Under the pieces are notes generated by a model. It ran no database searches. It saw only the letters and a program-made list of their open reading frames with translations, and was not told where the DNA came from. A stretch of 50,989 nt of DNA from JADGHX01 sp035760965 (GTDB lineage Bacteria > Pseudomonadota > Gammaproteobacteria > Steroidobacterales > Steroidobacteraceae). Shown piece by piece: positions 25,480-34,562 of the stretch. How positions within the stretch are numbered: the first letter of the stretch is position 1; each line of letters starts with the position of its first letter. The DNA is taken from positions 1 to 50,989 of the forward strand of contig DASTRY010000020.1 of assembly GCA_035760965.1 (NCBI GenBank). Reading direction: 5' to 3'. Made by a program: the position numbers and the translations under genes.

Positions 25480-27514
25480 CCCCGAATAGATCCTTGTAGC
25501 CTTTGCCCGGAACCAAGCCCGCCACCGACAGGCGCATCACGATGTTCTGGATCGCCAGCGGACGCCACGTGAGCGCGAGCGACGCATCGATGCCGATGTC
25601 TTTGTCGATGCCACCCTGTCCACGCGCGACTTGCAGCACCGCCGTGTTCGCGAACGCGACGTAGTTGACGTTGCTCGAGACGCGTAGCGTCGGCGTCAGA
25701 TCGATATCGGCGCCGAGCCCGGCGAGCATCAGCCCAGGATTCACGAAGTTCGACTGCCCCGCATCCTTGGACGTGCGCAGCGAGTTCAAGAACGCATTGC
25801 GGCCCGAGAGCGCGACGCGCCCGCCGCCGATCAGCGGAATCGACTGATGGATGTAGAAGCTCGTGTCAGCGCCCGCGAACTGCGGGTTCTCCAGCACCGC
25901 ATCGAACCCCGTCGCGCGATCGTCGAACGGATCACCGTCGCCAGTGGCGTACGCCACGGATGCGCGCACGCGCGTCCACGAGTAATCGCGCGACAGCTCG
26001 GCGGCGAAGAACCCGGCGCGAATGTCTTCTTCGCGATCGACGAACACGCCGCGGTCCACCTTGCCGAAGGCGCCGTAGAGCGAAGTGGTGAGATTCCAGC
26101 GGCCGAAGTGGCCGTCGCCGTTGTAGCCGACGTACGTCACGTCGTAGTCGCTGCCGCGACCGAGGCCGAGCGAGGTCGGCCGCTGGATGACGCTGTTCTT
26201 GTCGATGAAGGTCTCGTCGCCTTCTCGGTTGCGGTTGTAGAGCGCGATGACCTGCGAAGTGAAGCCGAGGACCGGAAAGTCCTGCACGTAGAGGTTCGCG
26301 ACCGCGACATCGTCGTCCCGCAACGCCGCCCAGCCCTCCGAGAAGATGTCGTTCAGACCGCTGTTTGCATCCTTCTCGATGCGCCGGAAGGCCGCGATGT
26401 TGTACTGGATGCGATTGTTGGCGCGCGTGCCGAAGAGCCGCACGCCGATCGGGCTGTCCTGAAACAGGAAGCCGCGGAAGTCCGAGATGAACGGCTGGAT
26501 GCCGACGCGGAAGCTGTCGAAGTCGAACCGATCCGAGACGTTCCGCAGGTGCTTGTCGATGAAGAGCGCCTGCAGCCCGACCGCGGTGTCGGTGCGCGTG
26601 TTGCCGCGCGTGGCCTTCTGGTTGACCACGCCGTTCTCGCTCGCGTCGAGATACGAGACGTTGAATACCGGCGTGAAGCGGAACTCGTAGTCCGGCGGCT
26701 TGAAGACCGTGTCTCCTTTATAGAGCACGGCTTCGAGGGAGACCTGCTGCACGAACAGGGTCGATTGCCCGTCGCCGATGGCGTCGTTGCTGCCCGGATC
26801 GGCGTTGCCCGTGGCGCCCGTGGGCGTGGGCACTCGACGCGGCTCGGCGATCGTGTCGGAGATGCCGAGCAGGTTGACGAACCAGTCCTCGCCGAAGGCC
26901 GGCTCGTCGCCCTTCAGCCAGTTGTTGCCGTTGTAGGGATCGAGCAGGTTGCGGCGATAGCCGAGCATCGAGACGATGCGCCAGCGATCGGGCAGACCTG
27001 CCGCTTGATCGGGCGTGTTCTCGGGCTCCGGCAGCGCATTCGGATTGCACGGCACGTCGAGAATGCGCGAGCGCGTGATCGATGGGCTGCGACGGCGCGG
27101 CTCGACCGACGCTTGCGGTGTGCACCGTTCGTCGTCTGCTGTTGCGGCTCGCGGCGGGCGATCGACGACGACGTCGGACGGCGCCGAGCCGGACAGGCTG
27201 CCCTCGGCCTCGGCAGCAACCGAATCTGCGGAAGGCTCTGTGCCTTCCGATCGCGGAGGTCTGAGCGGTGCTCCGGTTTCAACACGGCGCGCCTGCGCTT
27301 CGGCGTCGGCCTCCTCAGGCGCCGATGAGTCGGGCATTGTCGCTTGCGCGAAGCGCACGGCCCCCGCCGCCGCAGAGGACCGTAGATCCAAACGGGGTTG
27401 TTCAGCCGCGCGGACCGTGCTCGAACCTGCAACGGCCGCGAGCGCTGCTGCCACAAATCCACTGACGCGCGTGCGCGCGACGCGTCCCTCCAGTTGTCTA
27501 GTCTTAGAAATCAC
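25433..27514 (-). CDS. Outer-membrane beta-barrel protein, partner of the decaheme cytochrome
   Basis: From GTG 27514 the product is 693 residues: a signal peptide (SGFVAAALAAVAGSSTVRAA), an acidic and Pro/Arg-rich low-complexity region to about residue 160, then a run of alternating amphipathic strands to the C-terminus, with DPYNGNNWLKGD near its beginning and the last strand ending in NVVLTY. This is a large porin-like barrel. The start overlaps the end of the HbpS-like gene by 11 bases, and the stop overlaps the cytochrome gene, so all three are one transcription unit. By analogy with MtrB-type porins it could hold a cytochrome in the outer membrane, but I see no direct MtrB resemblance. 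The start codon is uncertain. Confidence 0.8.
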   Translation of the reverse strand: MISKTRQLEGRVARTRVSGFVAAALAAVAGSSTVRAAEQPRLDLRSSAAAGAVRFAQATMPDSSAPEEADAEAQARRVETGAPLRPPRSEGTEPSADSVAAEAEGSLSGSAPSDVVVDRPPRAATADDERCTPQASVEPRRRSPSITRSRILDVPCNPNALPEPENTPDQAAGLPDRWRIVSMLGYRRNLLDPYNGNNWLKGDEPAFGEDWFVNLLGISDTIAEPRRVPTPTGATGNADPGSNDAIGDGQSTLFVQQVSLEAVLYKGDTVFKPPDYEFRFTPVFNVSYLDASENGVVNQKATRGNTRTDTAVGLQALFIDKHLRNVSDRFDFDSFRVGIQPFISDFRGFLFQDSPIGVRLFGTRANNRIQYNIAAFRRIEKDANSGLNDIFSEGWAALRDDDVAVANLYVQDFPVLGFTSQVIALYNRNREGDETFIDKNSVIQRPTSLGLGRGSDYDVTYVGYNGDGHFGRWNLTTSLYGAFGKVDRGVFVDREEDIRAGFFAAELSRDYSWTRVRASVAYATGDGDPFDDRATGFDAVLENPQFAGADTSFYIHQSIPLIGGGRVALSGRNAFLNSLRTSKDAGQSNFVNPGLMLAGLGADIDLTPTLRVSSNVNYVAFANTAVLQVARGQGGIDKDIGIDASLALTWRPLAIQNIVMRLSVAGLVPGKGYKDLFGDEFAYSVLGNVVLTY

Positions 27515-29657
27515 GGCACGGCTCCGCTGTATCCGAATCGGTGAACGGCGCCTGCGGACAGCCGATGTATCGCAATCGAGCGCCGGCGGGCTGCAGCTGG
27601 TCCGCCCGCATGTCGATGGGGGCCTGACTGAACGAGCCGAGGCGAAGTGCTGCATCCTGCAAGCCATAGAACGCAACGAGATCGTCCTGATCCACGCCGT
27701 CGCCCGACACGCCGACGGCACCGACGAGCGTGCGGTCACGATAGATGGGCGCCGAGCCCGGAAAGATCTGGATGCCGTCCGCGAGACCCGCGATCACGCC
27801 GCTCGGCGCGAACATGGAGTCGAAGCCGCTCACACCCGTGCAGTTCTGCGGCACATCCGGCGCCGCCCCCAGAACGAAGCCGACGTGCTGCACGAGCGCG
27901 TTGTAAACGAGGTCGAGCTGCACGCCGGTCGAGAAGATGCTCCACTCGCCCGCGGGCTTGGCGAGCGGACCGGCGGGATTGCCGTCGATGCCGTCCGGAT
28001 AAAAAAGGCGCGCGAGATTGCCGATAGCGCGCGTGGTGAAGGCCACCTGCCCATCGGCCAGAACGGTGGGCAATCCGGTGAAACTCTGCAGCGCCGTGAC
28101 GTACTGACCGAGCGGCTCGTTGCGGAGCACGGTGAGCCCGCCATTGAGATAGACCGCGTCGGGGAGCGCCGTCAGGAGCGACGCCGCCTGGGAGCTGGAG
28201 AAGAACGCCGCCGTGCGCGCTTTCTGCACCGACACGTCGATACCGAAAAGCGGCGCGTCGCGTGTCCGCGCGATGCCCAGAATCACGCCGGTCGAATCCA
28301 CCACGGTGATCGTCACAGCTGCGGGCAGGCCGAACGGCCTGCGAATCTGCGCGCGCGTGCGATTCGCGGTGGCCAGTGCGCTGCGCAGGATTTCGCGCAC
28401 TTCGGTCTCGGTCAGCGCGCCCGTCCCTTCTGTTCCTGCTCGCGGGCGAAAGCGCTCGGTATTCGTCGCATCGACGAGCACGAAGGCATCGAGTCCCGGA
28501 TAGTCGAGCGTGTCGGGACGGATACCCGACGCCGGTTGGCCGAAGGGCGTGCCCGCGACGACGGTGCCCGCAAAGTAGCCATTGACCGGGATCACGGTGC
28601 CGGCGGTGCCGTTGATGGAATCGAAGCTCGGGGGCGAGCTCGTCGAAGACTGCAGGTCGTCGAGCGACGCATCGCTGAAGCGCAACGATCGACCATCGAC
28701 GGTGAAACGCCCCGCGCGCCGATCCGCGGGCGCGGCGAAGCCGAACGTAGCCGCGAGCGCGATCTTCTCGTCGAGGTCGGAATTGGAGCCTGCATCGGCA
28801 CGCTCGACGCGTGCGGCGCGCGTCTCGCGCTTGTCGTCGTCGTCCTCATCCTCATCCGCGGACACGCGCGCAACCTGTACGCTGCGCGCATCGTCATCAT
28901 CATCGTCGTCGTCCAGATCGTCCGCGTCGCGATCGGTGATCTGGCGATCGAGCGAGTAGATGCCGTCGGCAATCACGCCCACACCGCCGACGGGCGTGCC
29001 GCCTTTGTACAGCGGAAATCCACCCGGGTCCGCCGAGAGGCCGAGCGGCGAGCGCTTCGGTCCCACATCCGGCGCGCCGCCGGTGAAGCGCGTATTGAGA
29101 TCCGAGCACGGCAATTGACTGAACTGCACGCCGCTCAGCGGACCGCTCGACGCGAGCGCTTCGCCGGGATTGAAATGCTCCTGAACGATCTGGCTCGCGG
29201 TGCGCGTGCTGAACGCATTGCCTTCGCTCGACAGGTACGCCCCCGTCACCGCCTTCGCGATCGCGGCGAGCGAGGCCGGAATGATATTGACGCCCTCGAG
29301 ACCGCCGTCGATTGCGGAGCCGCCGTTTTGAGAAGTGACCGTGACCGTCGCCGACGCGCCCGTCATTGCGAATACGCCGAGGACGTTACCGACACGATCC
29401 ACCACCGCGATCGTCGCGGGTGTGTTGCGCGCCTGCGCCTCCGCAACCGCTCGCGCAATGACGCCCTGTACATCGTCCGTCGTCAGGAAGGTGTTCGCGG
29501 TGGCACACGAGCCGCTGCATCCGCCGCTGCCGGTTGACGAGTCGCCACCGCTCGGCGCCGGGCTCGTTCCGACGTCCCGCGCCTCTCCATCGTCTCCGCT
29601 GCCGCATGCGGCCAGCGCGAGCGCCGCCGCGACAATCGATATCCCCGCCTTCCTCAT
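27504..29657 (-). CDS. Lipoprotein with two HbpS/GlcG-like heme-binding domains
   Basis: The 717-residue product opens with MRKAGISIVAAALALAAC, a lipoprotein signal with lipobox LAAC and Gly after the cysteine, which favours the outer membrane. Two copies of the HbpS/GlcG (DUF336) fold follow. Copy 1 has LTTDDVQGVIARAVAEAQ, IAVVDRVGNVLGVF and GGTPVGGVGVIADG; copy 2 has LTETEVREILRSALATAN, ITVVDSTGVILGIARTRDA, VQKARTAAFF and LVGAVGVSGDGVDQDD. HbpS proteins bind heme or iron and sense redox stress. Between the copies lies a strongly acidic insert with eight Asp in a row (about 245-275). A GTG at 29660 is an alternative start. It is the first gene of the cytochrome operon. Confidence 0.85.
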   Translation of the reverse strand: MRKAGISIVAAALALAACGSGDDGEARDVGTSPAPSGGDSSTGSGGCSGSCATANTFLTTDDVQGVIARAVAEAQARNTPATIAVVDRVGNVLGVFAMTGASATVTVTSQNGGSAIDGGLEGVNIIPASLAAIAKAVTGAYLSSEGNAFSTRTASQIVQEHFNPGEALASSGPLSGVQFSQLPCSDLNTRFTGGAPDVGPKRSPLGLSADPGGFPLYKGGTPVGGVGVIADGIYSLDRQITDRDADDLDDDDDDDDARSVQVARVSADEDEDDDDKRETRAARVERADAGSNSDLDEKIALAATFGFAAPADRRAGRFTVDGRSLRFSDASLDDLQSSTSSPPSFDSINGTAGTVIPVNGYFAGTVVAGTPFGQPASGIRPDTLDYPGLDAFVLVDATNTERFRPRAGTEGTGALTETEVREILRSALATANRTRAQIRRPFGLPAAVTITVVDSTGVILGIARTRDAPLFGIDVSVQKARTAAFFSSSQAASLLTALPDAVYLNGGLTVLRNEPLGQYVTALQSFTGLPTVLADGQVAFTTRAIGNLARLFYPDGIDGNPAGPLAKPAGEWSIFSTGVQLDLVYNALVQHVGFVLGAAPDVPQNCTGVSGFDSMFAPSGVIAGLADGIQIFPGSAPIYRDRTLVGAVGVSGDGVDQDDLVAFYGLQDAALRLGSFSQAPIDMRADQLQPAGARLRYIGCPQAPFTDSDTAEPCRDF

Positions 29658-30047
29658 CACTTCACACCGTTCGTTGTGACGACTCCATCAGTGACTGCGT
29701 GCGATGCGTTGCGTGTTGCGACACTCCGCGCGGCGCGAAGGGCGAGACATCAGCGCAGTCGATCCATCGGTGCGCAGTGCGCACGTGCTGCGCGCTCGGC
29801 GTCGCACGCGATGCATTCCAGTCGCCGCGCGGCGACAAAACACATCGCTGGCGTTCGCGTATCCATGTGCGGATGAGTTGAATGGCACGCCAGACATGCT
29901 CCCTGTTCGATCGTCTTTTTGTACATGCCGAATGAATGGAGGGCCAGACGTGGCTGATCGACGACAGTCGAGAACCTGTCGTCAATCGCATGCAACTCGA
30001 AGAAGAATGACGCGCGCGAACGAGACGTTCGTCGGCGTCGCGCAGCG
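29658..30047 (-). other. 390-base intergenic region between the FecR-domain gene and the cytochrome operon
   Basis: No convincing gene is visible on either strand. By position it should hold the promoter of the HbpS-barrel-cytochrome operon (right to left) and the 3' end of the FecR-gene transcript. I found no strong terminator hairpin and no recognisable operator by eye. The base composition is slightly less GC-rich than the flanking genes. Confidence 0.5.
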
Positions 30048-33000
30048 CTACGGCTTGTGAAACACTGCTGCGCCGTCGACGCTCGCGCCGGTGCTCGTGT
30101 CGCCGAGCGTGTATGTGAAGCCCGCGCCGATCGGAACGCCGCTCGCTGCGCCGGGATTCGTGAAAAATCCCGCGAACGAGCCGCTCGGTGTCGTGCCACT
30201 CGCTCCCACTGCGCCGTTCGTGAAGGTGCCGGCGAAATGATTGGACTGCAGAGCGCCCGGCGCGCCGATGGCGCCCAGACCGCTCGCCTTCCAACTCTCG
30301 CCGTTGATGGTGATGTCCACGCTCGCATCGACGCGCTGCGCGGTGAAGTCGGCATTCAACGTCGCGCTGTTGAGCACGCCGAGGTGGCCCGCTCGATCGG
30401 TCGGCGTGGTCGCGCCGATGAGCTGATAGCTTGCGCTGCCGGTGGTCGGCATCACCGGTGCCGACTTCAGATCTGCGCTTTCGATCCAGTGCAGACTGCT
30501 CTGTCCGAGAGCGAGTGACGCGCTCGTGCCCGGCGGGATCGACGTGTCGACGACGTCTCCGTCGGCCCAGCGCCCCCAGCGCATCATCACGACACCACTT
30601 GCCGCGGACTCGGCGAGCCGGCTCGAGCCGTTGCTCAATCCCACGAGCTCGCCGCTCGAATCGCGCACGGGCACTTGCGTCAGCGAGAATGTTTCATTGA
30701 CGGCGTAGCTCGTCTCGGGAGCACGCACGACCTGCGCGGTGTCGTACCCGGCAAGCGGCACGAGGTATGCGATGTCACGCGCGGCGAACGCCTGCGCTGT
30801 CACGAGAGTGCCCGTGCCCTGCTGGAATGCGAGCGAGCCACTTATCGTCCCGAGACCCGCGGGATCGCCGACGATGCTGTACGTCAGACCGGCGCCCGCA
30901 ACTCTGCCCGCACCGATGCGCGGAAAGGTGACGAATCCCGAGAAGTTGCCCGATCCCGTGACGACGTTCTCGATGCTGACCGTGTCGTACGTGCCGTTGA
31001 ACAGCGTGCTGTTCGCGTTGAACGTGCCGCTGCCGCGAGCGAACCAGTTGCGGCCGGCCATCGTCAGGGTGAGCGCGCTGTGAACCGCAAGGTTGGTGAA
31101 ATCCGCGGAAAAGCTGGCCGCGCCGAGTGTGCCGACGTTGCCTAGCGTGTCCGTCGGATCCGTGTTCCCGACGAGCGCGTAGTCTGCCGTCCCGCTCAGC
31201 GGGATCACGGGCGCCGCGCCGTAACCGTTGCCCGCGATCCAGTGCAACGATTGCGCACTGAGATCCGCCTTCAGCGTCGTGTGCCCCGGCGACGTCACGT
31301 AGAAGTTGGTACCGTCCCAGCGCCCCCATCGGATGCCCGTGGCCGCATCGAAACCGGCGTTGACGACCGTGCCTTGATTGAGCCTGAAGACTGTGTTCTT
31401 CGCGCCGTCGAACGGCGCGGCGAACGCTCCGAGATTGCCTGTCGAATCGGCGAAGAGCTGCGCAAGAGAATCGCTCGCCGTGCCGACGAGCTGCGTGTGC
31501 ATGCCGACATTGCCGACCGCGTAGGCGACGTCGCGAGACACCGTGACCGGCACCGGCGCTGCGTCACGGCCCGGCACGAACGCCGCGACACCGGAGACGG
31601 TGCCGAGCTCGCCGCTGTCGTCCCGAAGCTGATACGCGAGGCCGACGCCGTTCAACTGGTCGGGTGTCATCGGGCCGGCCGAGAAGAAACCCTCGAGCTC
31701 CCCGGAGCCGTGCACACGACCGTCGATGAGGACGTTGCCGAACGTGCCGTCGAAGCGGACGGTGCCGGCCGCAATATCGCCGCTGCCGCTCGCAAACCAG
31801 TTCAGCCCGTCGATGTCGAGCGACAGCGTCGTGGCGACTTGTTGCGTCGTGAAGTTCGCGCTGAACACCGCGGCATTCAACTTGCCGAGATGCCCGGCTG
31901 CATCGGTGGGCTCGGTGCCGCCTGCCAACACGAAGCTCGCCGAGCCGGACGTCGGCAGGATCGGCGTCAGCTCGAACGTCGGACCGATGATCCAGTGCAA
32001 GCTCGCGTTTGTGAGAGTGAGCGTTTGGGCGCCGGCGGACGAGCTTTCGAGCGCCGCACCCAAGGACCATCGGCCCCAGTGAATGCCGCTGGCGCCGTTG
32101 CTGCCCGAGCCCAGCACTGCGGCGCTGCCGACGCGATACCCTGCGGGCGCACTCTCCGGATTGGGCGTCTCGAATTCGAGAAGCGCACCGGTCGGGCTGA
32201 ACGCGTTGTCGCTGATGGGCCAAGTCGTTGCGGCGACGAACGGTGCGTTTGCGGCCGGCGGTACGGCAACTGCGAGATTTGCGTGCGGCACGCTCGATGG
32301 CTGCGGAACGACGAGGTCGACGGATCGACCGAGCGCCGTCGTGGCGACGATGGGCCGTACGGGCGGCGCCTCCGCGGCCACGGGTGAGATCGCAGCAATC
32401 GCGGACCTCGAACACTCAGCAGCCCACGAGATCGGGCACGCAGCGACGGGCGAGGCCGGACCCGCATCAGCCAACGTGACCGAACCCGCGGTAGCCAGCG
32501 AAACCGGACCCACGCGTCCTGCCGCCTCGACTCGACCCGCGCGATCGTTTCGTACGAAGTCGGGTACGTCGGCAAGCGGCACGAACGCTCCGCCGTCCGC
32601 GGGGATGTAGGCCGCACCAGGCGCCGCCAGCGTGAAAGACTGTCCATCGCCACTGAAAGTGATCGCGCCGTCATCGACGGCGACGTAAAGTCCATCGGTG
32701 ATCTGCTCCCCGCCGGACGACTCGGCGAGGTCTGCGCAATCACCTGCCCGACAAAACACGGCCGTGTAGTGCGCGCCATGCACGCGGAGCGTGCCGAGCG
32801 GCGTGCGCATCTCGTCCTCGCTCGCATTGCCTCTTCCGATCACGCCCGGGCGTGCATTGAAGCCGCCCTCGACCAGCGTCGCGACACTCCTGCCGAACGA
32901 GGCCGCGGCGACCGGAATACCGGGCTGCTGCACGCTTGAAGGCAGCGACAGCTCGTCGATCCGCAATCGCGAGTTGGCGCGTAAGGCAATGCGCGCGCCG

Positions 33001-33203
33001 TCCGCCATGACGATCTGCACGCGCGACTGCTCGCCGGTGACTACGACGTCACCCTGCTCCAACGAATCGCCAACCTGCAGCTCGCGCGCACCGTTTCGCT
33101 CGACGCTGGCCGATCCCGACACGAGCAGCACTTTCCCGGCCGCAGCGCCGGCGGCCTCCGTCACGAACAGCAGCGCGAATGCGCAAACGAAGGAACGACC
33201 CAT
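30048..33203 (-). CDS. Exported FecR-domain protein with three 250-residue beta-barrel-like repeats; candidate Slam cargo
   Basis: The 1051-residue product has a signal peptide without a lipobox (CAFALLFVTEAAGAAA). A FecR domain follows at about 25-215: VSGSASVERNGARELQVGD, RIALRANSRLRIDEL and MRTPLGTLRVHGAHYTAVF. An Ala/Val/Pro-rich linker runs to about 340. Three repeats follow, with WGRW at residues 376, 626 and 876, exactly 250 apart. Each contains SLHWI, a P.SG.A.Y.L.G strand, PTD..G..G, a ..ADFT strand, G..W.A.G, an F.GT segment, GSG..GFF and a GL.Y.L strand. This pattern resembles the small barrels of TbpB-like surface proteins exported by Slam. It ends 12 bases after the Slam-like gene upstream. 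There is no membrane helix, so it is not a classical FecR sigma regulator. Confidence 0.85.
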   Translation of the reverse strand: MGRSFVCAFALLFVTEAAGAAAGKVLLVSGSASVERNGARELQVGDSLEQGDVVVTGEQSRVQIVMADGARIALRANSRLRIDELSLPSSVQQPGIPVAAASFGRSVATLVEGGFNARPGVIGRGNASEDEMRTPLGTLRVHGAHYTAVFCRAGDCADLAESSGGEQITDGLYVAVDDGAITFSGDGQSFTLAAPGAAYIPADGGAFVPLADVPDFVRNDRAGRVEAAGRVGPVSLATAGSVTLADAGPASPVAACPISWAAECSRSAIAAISPVAAEAPPVRPIVATTALGRSVDLVVPQPSSVPHANLAVAVPPAANAPFVAATTWPISDNAFSPTGALLEFETPNPESAPAGYRVGSAAVLGSGSNGASGIHWGRWSLGAALESSSAGAQTLTLTNASLHWIIGPTFELTPILPTSGSASFVLAGGTEPTDAAGHLGKLNAAVFSANFTTQQVATTLSLDIDGLNWFASGSGDIAAGTVRFDGTFGNVLIDGRVHGSGELEGFFSAGPMTPDQLNGVGLAYQLRDDSGELGTVSGVAAFVPGRDAAPVPVTVSRDVAYAVGNVGMHTQLVGTASDSLAQLFADSTGNLGAFAAPFDGAKNTVFRLNQGTVVNAGFDAATGIRWGRWDGTNFYVTSPGHTTLKADLSAQSLHWIAGNGYGAAPVIPLSGTADYALVGNTDPTDTLGNVGTLGAASFSADFTNLAVHSALTLTMAGRNWFARGSGTFNANSTLFNGTYDTVSIENVVTGSGNFSGFVTFPRIGAGRVAGAGLTYSIVGDPAGLGTISGSLAFQQGTGTLVTAQAFAARDIAYLVPLAGYDTAQVVRAPETSYAVNETFSLTQVPVRDSSGELVGLSNGSSRLAESAASGVVMMRWGRWADGDVVDTSIPPGTSASLALGQSSLHWIESADLKSAPVMPTTGSASYQLIGATTPTDRAGHLGVLNSATLNADFTAQRVDASVDITINGESWKASGLGAIGAPGALQSNHFAGTFTNGAVGASGTTPSGSFAGFFTNPGAASGVPIGAGFTYTLGDTSTGASVDGAAVFHKP
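30063..32087 (-). repeat. Three in-phase 250-codon repeats within the FecR-domain gene
   Basis: Core units span about 31575-32087, 30825-31337 and 30063-30587 (residues 373-543, 623-793 and 873-1047). The WGRW and LHWI landmarks recur at an exact 250-codon spacing, and the linkers also share an RD[VI]AY motif at residues 558 and 809. Protein identity between copies is moderate and DNA identity looks low, so the duplication is old. Confidence 0.85.
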
Positions 33204-33215
33204 GCTCCCCGCGCC

Positions 33216-34562
33216 TCAGAAGGTCCGTCGAACGAACACGACGGCTTCGAAGCGATCGTATTCGTAGAGCAGGACATCCGAGTCGCTCCGGGTGTAACGC
33301 AGCCGCGGCGCGATGCTCCAATTCGCCGTCGGGAAATTCTGCAGGTCGAAGGCAAGCGTGGCCCCGAACAGCTGATCTTTTCGCGGGCCGCCGAAAAAGG
33401 GGCCGTCGTAGTCGGAAACCATCTGCGACACTTCGAAGTAGACGCTCGAGCGCGACTGAATCGGCCAGCTCGCGAAGAGCCGCGCGCCGTAGCGCTCGTT
33501 GCCATACGGAGAATCGGCGCGTCGAGCGTCGTCCTTGCCGATCAGCAGCGCGCCGCCGATACGACCCGCCATGGGGCCGACGTTCAGCCGCGCCATCGAA
33601 AGGCCGGCCAGATATCGATTCGCATCGAGGATTTTCAGACTCTCGGGCTGATACGCGAGAGTGCCGCCGCGCAGACCGATCCCCACCTCGTAGTCGGCGA
33701 AGCGGCGCGAGGCGCCGAAGCTCAGATTGATCCCGCGCTCGTGCTCGGCGCCGTCGAGCCAGCCCTGATACCCATCGACACCGAGGCTGTACCGCACACC
33801 GCCGCGCATGCGAACGAGCGTGCTGTCTACCGAGACGACGCTCTGATCGACGAACGAGGCATCAGTGTTCGCGCGATGTGTGAGCTCCGCGTTCGAGACC
33901 AGCCCGGTGTCGGCACCGAGCGCGCGCGTGTTCTCCGCCCCCAGCTGCATCTCCGCGAAGGAGGACGAGGTGGCGACGTTGCGCGGATCGAGCGTGAACC
34001 CGAGAAACGACGACTCGGTGGTCGAGCCGTTCGCGTTGCTGTCGTAGCCGGCACCGAGCTGCGCCAGCGCGGACCAGTGCGAGCCGGTGCGCTGCGCACG
34101 CTGATCGATCGCGACGAGATACTCTTCGATGACCGCACGGGTCGCGGCCGGCGGCGACTGCGTGAGCAGGTATTGAAGCTGCGCCCGCGAGAGCGCGAGC
34201 TCGCCCTGCTGGTACTCCGCCCGCGCCAGCTCGAGGCGGGCGCCGGCGAAATCGGGCTGGGCGGCAACGGCCCGCGCGAGGGCAAACGCGGCCTCGCCCG
34301 CACGACCGCTGTCGAGGGCGGCCAGACCGAGCAGGTAGTCGAAGAGCGGCGACCCGGCGAGATCGAGCTCGTGGCTCGCCAGATAGTCGTACGCAGCGGC
34401 CGGCTGCTTCTCGCCGAGAAGCGACTGACCGTGCGTCAGGATGGCGACGGTTTCCGGATCCGTCTCGGTGAGGGTGGCCGTCTCGGCCAGGGCCGGCACA
34501 CACAGGGACGTCAGGAGCAACAGCCACGCGATCGACCGCGCGGTCCCGACCCACCTTTGCAT
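33216..34562 (-). CDS. TPR plus outer-membrane beta-barrel protein resembling Slam (type XI secretion)
   Basis: The 448-residue product has a signal peptide (AWLLLLTSLCVPALA), TPR-like helices from about 35 to 155 (DYLLGLAALDSGRAGEAAFA, ARLELARAEYQQGELALSR), and then a barrel of alternating strands starting at LAQLGAGYDSNANGST and ending in FEAVVFVRRTF with a terminal Phe. N-terminal TPRs followed by a roughly 14-strand barrel with a GYDSN entry is the layout of Slam (surface lipoprotein assembly modifier) proteins, which move TbpB-like barrel proteins across the outer membrane. ATG 34562 has GGGGAG 8 bases upstream. The next gene, 12 bases downstream, is a plausible cargo. A general TPR-OMP of other function is the main alternative. 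Confidence 0.75.
   Translation of the reverse strand: MQRWVGTARSIAWLLLLTSLCVPALAETATLTETDPETVAILTHGQSLLGEKQPAAAYDYLASHELDLAGSPLFDYLLGLAALDSGRAGEAAFALARAVAAQPDFAGARLELARAEYQQGELALSRAQLQYLLTQSPPAATRAVIEEYLVAIDQRAQRTGSHWSALAQLGAGYDSNANGSTTESSFLGFTLDPRNVATSSSFAEMQLGAENTRALGADTGLVSNAELTHRANTDASFVDQSVVSVDSTLVRMRGGVRYSLGVDGYQGWLDGAEHERGINLSFGASRRFADYEVGIGLRGGTLAYQPESLKILDANRYLAGLSMARLNVGPMAGRIGGALLIGKDDARRADSPYGNERYGARLFASWPIQSRSSVYFEVSQMVSDYDGPFFGGPRKDQLFGATLAFDLQNFPTANWSIAPRLRYTRSDSDVLLYEYDRFEAVVFVRRTF

Noticed and set aside
27015..29537. Long plus-strand open frame (about 840 codons) opposite the HbpS-like gene
   Set aside because: Arg/Ala-rich with no motif, and the minus-strand product has lipobox, two recognisable domains and operon overlaps.
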